Below, in pieces: positions 48,963 through 58,460 of a stretch of 64,000 nucleotides of DNA. The translations under genes were made by a program, and so were the position numbers. Numbering within the stretch: position 1 is the first letter of the stretch; every line of letters starts with the position of its first letter. Origin of the DNA: Pseudomonas sp. 8Z. GTDB lineage: Bacteria > Pseudomonadota > Gammaproteobacteria > Pseudomonadales > Pseudomonadaceae. Under the pieces are notes generated by a model. It saw only the letters and a program-made list of their open reading frames with translations. It was not told the origin of the DNA and searched no databases. The stretch is taken from NCBI RefSeq assembly GCF_902506535.1, contig NZ_LR733826.1:527079-591078 (forward strand), in the 5' to 3' direction.

Positions 48963-49010
48963 GGCGGGTGCAATCCGCTGCACTGGAATGGCGGGTTGCA
49001 CCCGCCCTAC
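48959..49010. repeat. REP palindrome, GTAGGGCGGGT type
   Basis: Arms GTAGGGCGGGTGCAA (48959-48973) and TTGCACCCGCCCTAC (48996-49010) are perfect 15-base complements. It overlaps the aldolase stop codon and may end the first transcript ahead of the second promoter. A second copy of the type lies near 53340. Confidence 0.8.
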
Positions 49011-49036
49011 AGCGTCCCAGAAAAGGGCGCGCCATC

Positions 49037-49056
49037 AGTTCAAACAATCCTGAACT
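49037..49056. promoter_or_regulatory. Operator copy upstream of the ureohydrolase gene
   Basis: AGTTCAAACAATCCTGAACT, with 6-base arms AGTTCA and TGAACT. The following text (AACTAAGT, TTTTGC, GATTT, CAACAAT, GCCATAACC) tracks the 43731 site almost base for base; GCCATAACC is 71 bases from the operator start here and 72 there. This marks a second promoter of the same regulon, 83 bases before ATG 49139. Confidence 0.75.
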
Positions 49057-49138
49057 AAGTTTTTGCCGCAACCGATTTTTCCCAGTACCTAGCCGGCCAA
49101 CAATCCGGCCATAACCCGAACAAGCCAGAGGCCTAGCC

Positions 49139-50098
49139 ATGGACAAGACCTTCCACCAGCCGCTGGGCGGCAATGAAATGCCCCGCTTCGGCGGCATCGC
49201 CACCATGATGCGCCTGCCGCATATCCAAAGCCCCGAGGAAAAACGCCAGCTCGACGCTGCCTTCATTGGCGTGCCGCTGGACATCGGCACCTCGCTGCGC
49301 TCCGGCACCCGCTTCGGCCCGCGCGAGATTCGCGCCCAGTCGGTGATGATCCGCCCGTACAACATGGCCACCGGCGCCGCCCCCTTCGACTCGCTGAACG
49401 TCGCCGACATCGGTGACGTGGCGATCAACACCTTCAACCTGCTCGACGCCGTACGCATCATCGAAGAGGCCTACGACGAGATCGTCGCCTACGGCATCAA
49501 GCCGCTGACCCTGGGCGGCGACCACACCATCACCCTGCCGATTCTGCGCGCCCTGCACAAAAAGCACGGCAAGATCGGCCTGGTGCACATCGACGCCCAC
49601 GCCGATGTCAACGATCACATGTTCGGCGAGAAGATCGCCCACGGCACCACCTTCCGCCGCGCCCAGGAAGAAGGCCTGCTCGACAGCCGGCGTGTGGTGC
49701 AAATCGGCCTGCGCGCCCAGGGTTATACCGCCGAGGATTTCAACTGGAGCCGCAAGCAGGGCTTTCGCGTGGTGCAGGCCGAAGAGTGCTGGCACCGGTC
49801 GCTGGCGCCTTTGATGGCCGAAGTGCGCGAGCAGGTTAGCGGCGGCCCGGTGTACCTGTCGTTCGACATCGACGGCATCGACCCGGCCTGGGCGCCTGGC
49901 ACCGGCACCCCTGAAATCGGTGGCCTGACCACCATTCAGGCCATGGAGATTATCCGTGGCTGCCAGGGCCTGGATCTGATCGGCGCCGACCTGGTGGAGG
50001 TCTCGCCGCCCTACGACACCACCGGCAACACCTCGCTACTCGGCGCCAACCTGCTCTACGAGATGCTCTGCGTGCTGCCCGGCGTCGCCAAACGCTGA
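49139..50098 (+). CDS. gbuA: Guanidinobutyrase-like ureohydrolase (agmatinase family)
   Basis: 319-residue manganese enzyme that releases urea from a guanidino acid or amine. Metal ligands are His129 in GGDHTI, Asp152, His154 and Asp156 in HIDAHADVND, and Asp243 and Asp245 in FDIDGIDP. The start MDKTFHQPLGGNEMPRFGGIAT is that of Pseudomonas guanidinobutyrase/guanidinopropionase proteins. The next gene makes 4-guanidinobutyraldehyde, so 4-guanidinobutyrate is the most likely substrate. AGAGG precedes the ATG. Confidence 0.88.
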   Translation: MDKTFHQPLGGNEMPRFGGIATMMRLPHIQSPEEKRQLDAAFIGVPLDIGTSLRSGTRFGPREIRAQSVMIRPYNMATGAAPFDSLNVADIGDVAINTFNLLDAVRIIEEAYDEIVAYGIKPLTLGGDHTITLPILRALHKKHGKIGLVHIDAHADVNDHMFGEKIAHGTTFRRAQEEGLLDSRRVVQIGLRAQGYTAEDFNWSRKQGFRVVQAEECWHRSLAPLMAEVREQVSGGPVYLSFDIDGIDPAWAPGTGTPEIGGLTTIQAMEIIRGCQGLDLIGADLVEVSPPYDTTGNTSLLGANLLYEMLCVLPGVAKR

Positions 50099-50135
50099 TG
50101 AACACGCGATCGATGACTCAGCAGAGGTGCCCCAC

Positions 50136-51737
50136 ATGACCACTTGCGGTGAATTTCTCGTCAAGCAACTCCAGGCCTGGGGCGTCGATACCGTGTTCGG
50201 CATCCCCGGCGTGCACACCGTCGAGCTGTACCGCGGCCTACCGGGCAGCGGCATCCGCCACATCACCCCACGCCACGAGCAAGGCGCCGGCTTTATGGCC
50301 GACGGCTATGCCCGCGTGTCCGGCAAGCCTGGCGTGTGCTTGATCATCACTGGGCCGGGGATGACCAATATCCTCACCGCCATGGGCCAGGCCTATGCCG
50401 ACTCGATCCCGATGCTGGTGATTTCCAGCGTCAACGAGCGTGATCGTCTCGGCCTGGGCAAGGGCTACCTGCACGAGCTGCCCAACCAGCGCGCCATGAC
50501 GGCGGGCGTCACCGCCTTCAGCCATACCCTGATGAGCGTCGAGGAACTGCCTGGCGTGCTGGCCCGCGCCTTCGCCGTGTTCGAGGGCGAGCGACCACGC
50601 CCGGTGCATATCGAACTGCCGCTGGACATCATCACCACCGACGCCGCACATATGACGCTGGCCCCCAGACCGGCGGTGCGCCGCCCGGCGCCCAATCGCA
50701 CGCTGATCCGCGAGGCCGCCGGGCTGCTAAGGCTGGCCGAGCGCCCATTGCTGCTGCTCGGCGGTGGCTGCGTCGCCGCCGAAGCCGAAGCGCGCGCCCT
50801 GGCCGCCGCGCTGGACGCGCCCACCGCACTGACCATTAACGCCAAGGGCCTGCTACCAGCGGGGCATCCGCTGCTACTGGGCAGCAATCAAGCGCTGCGC
50901 CCGGTGCGCGATCTGGCGCTGGAGGCCGACGTGGTGCTGGCCATCGGCACCGAACTGGGCGAAACCGACTACGACGTGGTGTTCGACGGCGATTTTCGCC
51001 TGCCTGGTCGGCTGATCCGCATCGACATCGAGGCCCAGCAACTGCAACGCAATTTCACCCCGCACCTGGCGATCCAGGGCGATGCGCGGCTGGCCATGCG
51101 TATGCTGCTGGCCGAGTTCGATCCGCGCGAGGCCAACGCAGCTAGCCTTGGCGCCCAGCGCACCGCCGCCGTCCAGGCGCGCCTGAATGAGGAGTTCAGC
51201 GGCTGGGCGCATTACCGCCAGCTATTCGACTGCATGCTCGACGCCCTTCCCACTGCGCGCTTCGTCGGCGACTCGACGCAGACTGTGTACAGCGGCAATC
51301 ACCTGGTCGAGCTGGACGGCGCGCGGCGCTGGTTCAATGCCTCCACCGGCTACGGCACCCTCGGCTACGGCCTGCCTGCCGCCATCGGCGCCAAGCTGGC
51401 CGAGCCAACGCGGCCCGTGATCAGCCTGATGGGCGATGGCGGCATCCAGTTCACCATCACTGAGCTGGCCAGCGCAGTGGAGGCTCGGGTCGGCATCATC
51501 GTGCTGCTGTGGAATAACGCCGGCTACGGCGAGATCAAGCGCTACATGCAGCGCCGCGATATCACCCCGATTGCCGTCGACATCTACACCCCGGATCTGC
51601 TGGCCATCGCCCGTGGTTTTGGCTGCGCCGCCGAGCGTGCGCGTGACCATGCCCATCTGGCCGAACTGCTGCGCAGCGCGCCCGAGGATCGCCCCTTGCT
51701 CATCGAAGTGCAGGAGGCCGCGCCCTTTCATCCCTGA
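50136..51737 (+). CDS. aruI: ThDP-dependent 2-ketoarginine decarboxylase (AruI-like)
   Basis: 533-residue thiamine diphosphate enzyme. Catalytic Glu48 is in TPRHEQGAGFMADGYAR. The ThDP/Mg motif MGDGGIQFTITELASA runs to VLLWNNAGYGEIKRY. Length and domain order are those of acetolactate synthase relatives, and the arginine transaminase pathway member AruI is the closest by context. It would turn 5-guanidino-2-oxopentanoate into 4-guanidinobutyraldehyde. No transaminase or aldehyde dehydrogenase is in the window. AGAGG supports ATG 50136 over the GTG at 50127. Confidence 0.8.
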   Translation: MTTCGEFLVKQLQAWGVDTVFGIPGVHTVELYRGLPGSGIRHITPRHEQGAGFMADGYARVSGKPGVCLIITGPGMTNILTAMGQAYADSIPMLVISSVNERDRLGLGKGYLHELPNQRAMTAGVTAFSHTLMSVEELPGVLARAFAVFEGERPRPVHIELPLDIITTDAAHMTLAPRPAVRRPAPNRTLIREAAGLLRLAERPLLLLGGGCVAAEAEARALAAALDAPTALTINAKGLLPAGHPLLLGSNQALRPVRDLALEADVVLAIGTELGETDYDVVFDGDFRLPGRLIRIDIEAQQLQRNFTPHLAIQGDARLAMRMLLAEFDPREANAASLGAQRTAAVQARLNEEFSGWAHYRQLFDCMLDALPTARFVGDSTQTVYSGNHLVELDGARRWFNASTGYGTLGYGLPAAIGAKLAEPTRPVISLMGDGGIQFTITELASAVEARVGIIVLLWNNAGYGEIKRYMQRRDITPIAVDIYTPDLLAIARGFGCAAERARDHAHLAELLRSAPEDRPLLIEVQEAAPFHP

Positions 51738-51744
51738 ACATCTT

Positions 51745-51904
51745 GATCGCGGCTAAAGCCCCTCCTACAGGGCGATGGCGTCATCCACCCGGCTACATCG
51801 ATCGCGGTTGATCGCGGCTGAAGCCGCTCCTACGGAAGGCAGGGTATCCCTGTGGGAGGGGCTTCAGCCACGACATCCCGCCCCCCGGACTGCATCCGGG
51901 CTAC
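51745..51904. repeat. REP cluster with several GTAGGAG-type elements
   Basis: About 160 bases with at least three related elements (GGCTAAAGCCCCTCCTAC, GGCTGAAGCCGCTCCTACG, GTGGGAGGGGCTTCAGCC) plus a CCCGG-rich GGGCTAC half at the end. It fills most of the gap between the decarboxylase and permease genes. Confidence 0.75.
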
Positions 51905-51983
51905 GAGCATAACCACAAGACTCAGCACCACCACTGACTGCCGCTCTACCAAGACCAACAATCAAGCACCGGAGAGTCGTTCC

Positions 51984-53324
51984 ATGTTCAAGAATCTCAG
52001 CCAGCATTTCGGCCAGGACAGCCTGGCCCCAACCGACCAGGCACATCGCAGCCTCGGCTTGGGCGGCACCGTCGCCCTGTGGCTGGGCGCCAACGTGGTG
52101 GTCACTACCATCCTTACCGGCATGCTGCTGGTGCCGGATCTGAAATTCACCCAGGCCATGCTCATCGTGCTGATCGGTTCGGGCATCGGCATCCTGCCGC
52201 TGCTGCTGGTCGGCCTGATGGGCCAGCGTTCGGGCCTGACCACCATGGTGCTGGCGCGCGGCAGCTACGGTTCGCAGGGCGCCAAGCTGCCGTCGCTGGT
52301 CAACCTGCTGACCCTGCTGGCCTGGAGCTGGATCCAGGCGCTGCTGGCCGGCATGAGCCTGAACTACGCGGTGGAGCACCTGACCGGCTACTCCAACCTG
52401 CCGCTGTTTACCATCCTCTGCGAAACCCTGGTGCTGCTGATCGCCCTGCGCGGCCACCTGGGCATCGAGCGCGTAGAGCGCTGGGCTGCCATCGGCATGC
52501 TGCTGCTAGCCGGCGCGGTGTTCTACGTGATGGGGCAGAAGTTCGAGTTCGGCAGTCTCTTGGCCATGCCCAGCGAGCCGCGCAACGACATCACCCCCGG
52601 CGTCGCCTTCGATATCGTCATCGCTACCGCCTTCTCCTGGATTCCACTGGCCGCCGACTACAATCGCAACTGCCGCAGCCAAGGCGTGGCGGCGGTCGGC
52701 ACCTGGGTCGGCTATGTCGTCGCCACCTTGCTGGCGATGGGCCTGGGCGCAGCGGTTTCGGGCTTCTCAGTGCTCACCGGCATGGAGCAAACCTACGATC
52801 CAGCCGTGCTGCTGGCCGGTTTCGGCTTCGGCCTGCCGGCGGCCATCGTGGTGTTCCTCTCGGTGATGACCACCAACGTCATGTGCGTCTACAGCGCCTC
52901 GCTGTCGTACCTCAACATCAGCCCGAAAACCCCGTTCTGGAAGCCGGCCCTGGGCATCGGCGTGCTGTCGATCCTCGGCTCGCAGATCCCCGGCATCCTC
53001 GATAACTTCCAGAGTTTCCTGCTGGTGATCGGCAGCGTGTTCATCCCCGCCTTCGCCGTGCTGATCGCCGACTACTTCCTGATCCACAAGGGCGACTACG
53101 CGGTGGAAGAACTGCTCAGCGAAGACGGTGGCCGCTACCGTTACCTCAACGGTTTCAACCCGGCCGCCTTCGTCGCCTACGGCCTGGGCGCAGTGCTGGC
53201 CTACTACTGGGGCTGGGTGTCGCCGCTAACCTGGGGCGCTTCGCTGCCGGTGTTCCTGATCACCGCTGCCAGTTACACGGTGCTGCGCCGCTGGCTGCTG
53301 GTGCCCCGCGCACAACTGGCGTAG
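51984..53324 (+). CDS. NCS1-family nucleobase/cation symporter-type permease
   Basis: 446-residue permease with about twelve hydrophobic helices, related to the purine-cytosine permease (CodB/Fur) group. The signature region GLTTMVLARGSYGSQGAKLP and the SWIPLAADYNR stretch are typical. Its position suggests transport of a guanidino or heterocyclic nitrogen compound. GGAG lies nine bases before ATG 51984; the open frame from 51852 crosses REP sequence and is not coding. Confidence 0.85.
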   Translation: MFKNLSQHFGQDSLAPTDQAHRSLGLGGTVALWLGANVVVTTILTGMLLVPDLKFTQAMLIVLIGSGIGILPLLLVGLMGQRSGLTTMVLARGSYGSQGAKLPSLVNLLTLLAWSWIQALLAGMSLNYAVEHLTGYSNLPLFTILCETLVLLIALRGHLGIERVERWAAIGMLLLAGAVFYVMGQKFEFGSLLAMPSEPRNDITPGVAFDIVIATAFSWIPLAADYNRNCRSQGVAAVGTWVGYVVATLLAMGLGAAVSGFSVLTGMEQTYDPAVLLAGFGFGLPAAIVVFLSVMTTNVMCVYSASLSYLNISPKTPFWKPALGIGVLSILGSQIPGILDNFQSFLLVIGSVFIPAFAVLIADYFLIHKGDYAVEELLSEDGGRYRYLNGFNPAAFVAYGLGAVLAYYWGWVSPLTWGASLPVFLITAASYTVLRRWLLVPRAQLA

Positions 53325-53339
53325 CGTGATGAATGTCGT

Positions 53340-53396
53340 GGCGGATTCCACCCGCCCTACCCGCCATACGAATCTGTAGGGCGGGTGCAACCCGCC
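53340..53396. repeat. REP palindrome, GTAGGGCGGGT type
   Basis: GGCGG and CACCCGCCCTAC on the left pair with GTAGGGCGGGTG and CCGCC on the right. It occupies the gap between the permease and MBL genes. Confidence 0.7.
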
Positions 53397-53415
53397 AATG
53401 AGGCAAGTTTCTGTC

Positions 53416-54147
53416 ATGAAAATCGTCAGCCGCGACCGCTGGTTCGAAGTCGAGCATCGCCACGACGGCATCTGCCTGATCCACGAGCTCTACGTGCGCC
53501 CCTTCTACCGCTGCAATATGTGGCATGTACAGGGGCGCGAGCATGACGTGCTGATCGACTCCGGATCCGGCCTGGTCAGCCTGCGCGAACAACTGCCCTG
53601 GCTGACCGACAGGCCGCTGCTGGCGGTGGCCAGCCATTGCCACTTCGACCATATCGCCGGGCATCATGAATTTGCCGAACGCCTGGTGCATCCGGCCGAG
53701 GCCGACATTCTGGCCGCGCCGGACGGCGCCAATACCCTGGCCACGGACTTCGTCGGCGACGAGATGTTCGAGGCACACCCAGATTGCCCGCTGTGCTACG
53801 CCGAATACCGCGTGCGCGCGGCACCGGCCACGCGTCTGATCGAAGATGGCGATGTGCTGGATCTGGGTAATCGGGTGTTGCAAGTGCTGCATACGCCCGG
53901 TCATTCACCGGGCGGCATCAGCCTCTGGGAAGCGAGTACGCAAACGCTGTTTTCTGGCGACATCCTCTACGACGGGCCACTGATCGAGGACGCCTACCAC
54001 TCGAATCTGGAAGATTACGCGCACAGCCTTGCACGCCTGCGCGAGATGCCCGTACGCACCGTGCACGGCGGGCATTTTGCGAGTTTTTCGGGGCAGCGGA
54101 TGCGCGAGCTGATAGACGCCTGGTTCGACGCCCATCGGCTCGCCTGA
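53416..54147 (+). CDS. Metallo-beta-lactamase fold hydrolase
   Basis: 243-residue zinc hydrolase with SHCHFDHIAGHHE, TPGHSPGG and FSGDILYDG, which supply the usual metal ligands, and a final HGGH. Related small MBL proteins act on thioesters or lactones. It is the last gene on this strand and may complete the catabolic cluster. ATG 53416 is chosen; an upstream ATG at 53398 lies at the end of the REP. Confidence 0.83.
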   Translation: MKIVSRDRWFEVEHRHDGICLIHELYVRPFYRCNMWHVQGREHDVLIDSGSGLVSLREQLPWLTDRPLLAVASHCHFDHIAGHHEFAERLVHPAEADILAAPDGANTLATDFVGDEMFEAHPDCPLCYAEYRVRAAPATRLIEDGDVLDLGNRVLQVLHTPGHSPGGISLWEASTQTLFSGDILYDGPLIEDAYHSNLEDYAHSLARLREMPVRTVHGGHFASFSGQRMRELIDAWFDAHRLA

Positions 54148-54153
54148 AGATAT

Positions 54154-54288
54154 TTAGCGACGGCGCTGCAGCGCCTCACGACGCAGGCGCTCCTGCTCCG
54201 CCTCGCTGATGCGAATGGGCTGGGGTTGCGGGACAAGACCGAGGGTTTGCAGCAGGCTTTGCAGTTGTTCTTGCAGCTTGACGAGCAT
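54154..54288 (-). CDS. Short charged protein, 44 residues
   Basis: A 44-codon gene starting MLVKLQEQLQSLLQTLG with AGGAGGT seven bases before the ATG at 54288. It is helical in appearance, with a Pro-Gln turn and a Glu/Arg-rich end (EAEQERLRREALQRRR). I do not recognise a family. It lies between the MBL gene (convergent) and aceK (same strand, 92 bases upstream), so it may be in the aceK transcript. Confidence 0.6.
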   Translation of the reverse strand: MLVKLQEQLQSLLQTLGLVPQPQPIRISEAEQERLRREALQRRR

Positions 54289-54380
54289 GGGTACGACCTC
54301 CTGCCACTTATTAGGGGTGAGCCACTTAACGGCTCACCTACTAGATTAGGTCTGGTAAAGCGGATTTCAACCAGGCCAGA

Positions 54381-56099
54381 TCAAATCACCGAACCGTTAC
54401 GCCGGTAGGGAAAGACGTCGATCACCTTGCCTGCGCGGATCGCCTCCTGCAATCGTTTCCAGTAATCAGCATCATAAAGATTGCCGTGCAGTTGGCTGAA
54501 CAGTCGGCGCTGCTTGAGATCGGCGAACAAAAACGGCGGAAATTCCTCGGGGAACACGTCCATCGGCCCCACCGAATACCAGGGCTCGGAACTCATCTCA
54601 TCCTCGGGGAAGCGCGGCGGCGGAATGCGGCGGAAATTAACCTCGGTGAGAAAGCAGATCTCGTCGTAATCGTAGAACACCACACGGCCATGGCGGGTAA
54701 CGCCGAAGTTCTTCAGCAGCATGTCGCCGGGGAAGATATTCGCCGCGGCAAGCTGCTTGATGGCCAGGCCGTAATCGTCCAGCACCTCGCGCATCTGGGG
54801 TTCGTTGGCGCTTTCCAGATAGAGATTGAGCGGGGTCATGCGCCGCTCGGTCCAGCAGTGGCGCACCAGCACGCTGTCGCCCTCCACCACCACGGTCGAC
54901 GGCGCCACCTCCAGCAGCTCGGCCAGGCACTGCGGCTCGAACTTGGCCTTGGGGAAACGAAAATCGGCGAACTCCTGGGTGTCGGCCATGCGCCCTACCC
55001 GGTCGACGCTTTTCACCAGGCGGTATTTCTCGATCACCGTGTTGCGATCCACCGTCTTGGCGTGGGCGAAGCGGTCCTTGATGATCTTGAACACGGTGTT
55101 GAAGCCCGGCAGGGTGAACACGCTCATCACCATGCCGCGCACCCCCGGCGCCATGATGAAGCGATCATCGGTGCTGGCCAGGTGGCCGATCAGCGCCCGG
55201 TAGAACTCCGATTTGCCGTGCTTGTAGAAACCGATCGAGGTGTACAGCTCAGCGACGTGCTTGCCCGGCAGGATGCGTTTGAGAAAACCGATGAACTCGG
55301 CGGGAACAGCCACGTCGACCATGAAATAGCTGCGGGTGAAGGAGAAGATGATCGACACCTGCGCCTCGTCGGTAATCGCGGCATCGGCCTGAATGCCCTG
55401 GCCTTCCAGATGCAGCAGGGGAATCGCCAGCGGCCACTGTTCATCATGGGTGTAGATACGCCCGATCAGGTAGGCGCCCTTGTTGCGGTACAGCACTGCA
55501 GAAAACAGCTCGATGCACAGTTCAGGATCCTTGCACACCCAATCCGGCAGGCTGGCGCGCAGTTGCTCCTCCAGCCGTTGCAGATCGCGCGGTAAGTCCT
55601 CGTAGGGCACGTCGAAGCGATAGTCGTCGAAGATTGCCTCAAGCGTTGCACCCAGTTCGCCCATGGGTCGGTAACTGTGCGTCTGGGCGCCACCCGAGCG
55701 GCCGCGCAGCGATGGCCGGGTGGTATGGATGAACATGCAACCATCGCTGATCTGGTCATGGCTAAACAGGCTGCAGAAGACCGAGTTGAACCAGGTTTGC
55801 GCCAGTTCATCGTCGCAGCGCGGGTCGATCAGGGTGATATAGGCACTTTTCACCAGCGGCCACTGGCCCACCTCCAGCAATCCGGCGTCGAAGCCCTGCA
55901 GCAGGCGCTCACGGGTCTGCGCCACCTTGTCTTCGTAGAGATTGATACGCGCTGCCGACGCTTGCTGCGTGGCCGACCACTGCGCCTGCTCGAAACGCAC
56001 CCGCGCGCCATCGGTAATCTGGCGAAATTGCTCGCGGTAATCATCGAAACCCTCAAGGATCAGTTGAGCGATCTCGTCAGCCGACCATTGCTGTCGCAT
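54381..56099 (-). CDS. aceK: Isocitrate dehydrogenase kinase/phosphatase
   Basis: 572-residue bifunctional enzyme that switches isocitrate dehydrogenase between active and phosphorylated forms to direct carbon to the glyoxylate bypass. Features are the N-terminal regulatory half ([19 protein letters not shown]), the ATP loop [17 protein letters not shown] and the Asp-containing [25 protein letters not shown] region. ATG 56099 gives the family length; upstream frame is not coding. aceA is not in this window. Confidence 0.97.
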   Translation of the reverse strand: MRQQWSADEIAQLILEGFDDYREQFRQITDGARVRFEQAQWSATQQASAARINLYEDKVAQTRERLLQGFDAGLLEVGQWPLVKSAYITLIDPRCDDELAQTWFNSVFCSLFSHDQISDGCMFIHTTRPSLRGRSGGAQTHSYRPMGELGATLEAIFDDYRFDVPYEDLPRDLQRLEEQLRASLPDWVCKDPELCIELFSAVLYRNKGAYLIGRIYTHDEQWPLAIPLLHLEGQGIQADAAITDEAQVSIIFSFTRSYFMVDVAVPAEFIGFLKRILPGKHVAELYTSIGFYKHGKSEFYRALIGHLASTDDRFIMAPGVRGMVMSVFTLPGFNTVFKIIKDRFAHAKTVDRNTVIEKYRLVKSVDRVGRMADTQEFADFRFPKAKFEPQCLAELLEVAPSTVVVEGDSVLVRHCWTERRMTPLNLYLESANEPQMREVLDDYGLAIKQLAAANIFPGDMLLKNFGVTRHGRVVFYDYDEICFLTEVNFRRIPPPRFPEDEMSSEPWYSVGPMDVFPEEFPPFLFADLKQRRLFSQLHGNLYDADYWKRLQEAIRAGKVIDVFPYRRNGSVI

Positions 56100-56172
56100 T
56101 ACAAATGCCTCGTCCGCAGTGTCCAGCGAGCTTAGCCGACAACGCTGGCCTGGTTGCAATCGGGATTACCAG

Positions 56173-56194
56173 TCGCGGCTAAAGCCCCTCCCAC
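56173..56194. repeat. REP half element upstream of aceK
   Basis: GCGGCTAAAGCCCCTCCCAC, a single arm of the GTAGGAG type, in the divergent gap between aceK and the EamA gene. Confidence 0.5.
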
Positions 56195-56287
56195 GCGCGC
56201 CTGCGCAGACATTCAAAAGCGCAATGTGGATTGCCAGCGCCGCGCCAAGCGGCAACACTCTCACCCCGCCCTATCGGATGCCTCGCC

Positions 56288-57178
56288 GTGCGTACCGCCG
56301 ACATGCTTCGCCTGCTGCTGCTTGCCGCCATCTGGGGCTCCAGCTTCCTCTTTCTGCGTATTGCCGCACTCGAACTCGGTAGCCTGCCCACCGCATTCAT
56401 ACGTGCAAGCCTTGGCACGCTTGGCCTACTGATATTACTGCTGGTGGTGCGGGTCGAATGGGACTTTCGCGCAAAGCTGAAAACACTGCTGCTACTGGGC
56501 ATCATCAACGCAGGGCTGCCTTCGACCATGTACAGCCTTGCCGCCCTGGTTCTACCAGCCGGCTACTCTGCGATCTTCAACGCCACCACGCCCTTGATGG
56601 GGGTCCTGATCGGCGCACTGTTTTTCCATGAAGGTATAACCCCGAGCAAGGCCACAGGCGTGTTCATCGGCCTGCTCGGCGTAGCGGTGCTGACCCGCAC
56701 CGGCCCGGTGGCCTTCGACCTGCAACTGTTACTGGGCGCCGGCGCCTGCCTGGTAGCCACCATCTGCTACGGTTTTGCCGGTTTTCTCACACGCCGCTGG
56801 ATCGGCCAACAAGGCGGCCTGGACAACCGCCTGACCGCCTTTGCCAGCCTGGCCGGTGCCAGCCTGTTCCTACTGCCGCTATTTATCGGCAGCCTGGCGC
56901 TAAAGCCACCAGCGAGCTGGGGCGGTATCGAGGTATGGCTGTCATTGGCCGCTCTCGGCCTACTCTGCACGGCCTTTGCCTACGTCTTGTACTTCCGCCT
57001 GTTGGAGGATGTCGGGCCGATCAAGGCCAGCACGACCACCTTCCTGATTCCACCGTTCGGCGTGCTGTGGGGCGCGCTGTTGTTAGGCGAACCACTGAGC
57101 TGGGACTACCTGCCCGGCTGTGTGCTGATCGCCCTGGCCCTGTGGCTGGTGGTGCGCCCAAGCGTGAGCAAAACGTAA
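56288..57178 (+). CDS. EamA-family (DMT) transporter
   Basis: 296-residue permease with ten hydrophobic helices in two EamA repeats; the first ends near residue 140 and the second starts ACLVATICYGFAGFL. LLLAAIWGSSFLFLRIAA at the start and LLLGEPLSWDYLPGCVLI near the end are typical of the RhaT/EamA family that exports amino acids or metabolites. I used the GTG at 56288; ATG 56303 is a five-residue shorter option. Confidence 0.85.
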   Translation: MRTADMLRLLLLAAIWGSSFLFLRIAALELGSLPTAFIRASLGTLGLLILLLVVRVEWDFRAKLKTLLLLGIINAGLPSTMYSLAALVLPAGYSAIFNATTPLMGVLIGALFFHEGITPSKATGVFIGLLGVAVLTRTGPVAFDLQLLLGAGACLVATICYGFAGFLTRRWIGQQGGLDNRLTAFASLAGASLFLLPLFIGSLALKPPASWGGIEVWLSLAALGLLCTAFAYVLYFRLLEDVGPIKASTTTFLIPPFGVLWGALLLGEPLSWDYLPGCVLIALALWLVVRPSVSKT

Positions 57179-57180
57179 AG

Positions 57181-57237
57181 CTGGATCGCGGCTTATCGAT
57201 CCAGCAAAGCTGGTGGATGTGAAAAGCGACATCCACC
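57181..57237. terminator. Two hairpins between convergent genes
   Basis: CTGGATCG (57181-57188) pairs with CGATCCAG (57197-57204), and GGTGGATGT (57212-57220) pairs with ACATCCACC (57229-57237). Neither has a long T-run. They probably mark the end of the EamA and cysK transcripts. Confidence 0.5.
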
Positions 57238-57285
57238 CTACGCTTGGCTCAGCTTTTAACCTGCCGCCTATGGCCTGCCGCAGCT

Positions 57286-58257
57286 TTATTGCTGCAGTTC
57301 CTGTTCAGTGAACATATCGCTAAACAGCATGCTCGACAGGTAGCGTTCGCCGGAATCCGGCAGGATCACCACGATGGTCTTGCCCTGCATCTCCGGCCGC
57401 TCGGCCAGACGCACCGCTGCCATCATCGCCGCGCCGCAGGAAATGCCGCAAAGGATGCCCTCTTCGCGCATCAGGCGCAGGGCCATGGATTTGGCGTCGT
57501 CGTCATTGACCTGTTCGACCCGGTCGACCATGGCCAAATCGAGGTTCTTCGGCACGAAACCCGCGCCGATACCCTGAATCTTGTGCGGCGCCGGTTTGAC
57601 CTCGTCACCGGCCAGGGTTTGACTGATCACTGGCGAGCCCACCGGCTCCACCGCCACCGACAGAATTGGCTTGCCCTGAGTCTGCTTGATGTAGCGCGAA
57701 ACCCCAGTGATGGTGCCGCCAGTGCCAACCCCTGCCACCAGCACATCAATGGCGCCATCGGTGTCACGCCAGATTTCCGGGCCAGTGGTTTTTTCATGAA
57801 TGGCCGGGTTGGCCGGGTTCTCGAACTGCTGCGGCAGGAAATAGTTTGGGTTGGCAGCCACCAGCTCATGGGCTTTCTCGATGGCGCCCTTCATCCCCTT
57901 GGCCGGCTCGGTCAGCACCAGCTCGGCGCCAAGGGCCTTGAGTACCTTGCGCCGCTCCAGGCTCATCGAAGCAGGCATGGTCAGCACCAGTTTATAGCTG
58001 CGCGCGGCAGCAACGAACGCCAGACCAATGCCGGTATTGCCGGAAGTAGGCTCAACGATGGTCATGCCCGGCTTGAGCACGCCACGCTCTTCGGCATCCC
58101 AGATCATGCTGGCGCCAATACGGCACTTGACCGAGTAGGCCGGATTGCGGCCTTCGATCTTGGCCAGAATGGTCACGCCTTTCGGGCCCAGGCGGTTGAT
58201 CATCACCAACGGCGTGTTGCCGATGGCCTGGGCGTTGTCTGCGAAGATACGACTCAT
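57286..58257 (-). CDS. cysK: Cysteine synthase A
   Basis: 323-residue PLP enzyme that makes cysteine from O-acetylserine and sulfide. The PLP lysine is in [16 protein letters not shown], and the substrate loop is [16 protein letters not shown]. The phosphate loop is [14 protein letters not shown] and the Ser that binds the PLP ring nitrogen is in [12 protein letters not shown]. The ATG at 58257 ([13 protein letters not shown]) is the family start. It lacks the CysM-specific profile. Confidence 0.96.
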   Translation of the reverse strand: MSRIFADNAQAIGNTPLVMINRLGPKGVTILAKIEGRNPAYSVKCRIGASMIWDAEERGVLKPGMTIVEPTSGNTGIGLAFVAAARSYKLVLTMPASMSLERRKVLKALGAELVLTEPAKGMKGAIEKAHELVAANPNYFLPQQFENPANPAIHEKTTGPEIWRDTDGAIDVLVAGVGTGGTITGVSRYIKQTQGKPILSVAVEPVGSPVISQTLAGDEVKPAPHKIQGIGAGFVPKNLDLAMVDRVEQVNDDDAKSMALRLMREEGILCGISCGAAMMAAVRLAERPEMQGKTIVVILPDSGERYLSSMLFSDMFTEQELQQ

Positions 58258-58348
58258 GATGGAAGTCCTTGCGGGCAGGAAAAGCCCCAAGCCTATGCCC
58301 GCGCCCCCGCGTCGTCCAGCCAATAGACCGAAAGCCAGGCGATTCGCC

Positions 58349-58363
58349 ATTCAGTGACTGAAT
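58349..58363. other. Perfect 15-base palindrome upstream of cysK and moxR
   Basis: ATTCAGTGACTGAAT, 92 bases before the cysK start. It may be an operator; it is reminiscent of the AGTTCA/TGAACT sites but without the shared flanks. Confidence 0.35.
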
Positions 58364-58375
58364 AGTGCTTCTGCG

Positions 58376-58405
58376 TTCACAGCCACCAAAGCCGCGCGTT
58401 ATAGT
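58376..58405 (+). promoter_or_regulatory. Possible sigma-70 promoter for the MoxR gene
   Basis: TTCACA (58376-58381), 18 bases, then TATAGT (58400-58405), 56 bases before ATG 58461. The -10 match is good and the -35 moderate. Confidence 0.4.
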
Positions 58406-58460
58406 CGCGCTTTGATTTTTTGCTGCGGGCCACCCGCGCTATCGCTCCGAGGATTTTCCG

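Noticed and set aside
51852..51983. N-terminal extension of the NCS1 permease
   Set aside because: It is translated REP sequence; ATG 51984 with GGAG is the credible start.
54486..55595. 369-codon plus-strand frame opposite aceK
   Set aside because: Mirror frame of aceK with no family motif or ribosome site.
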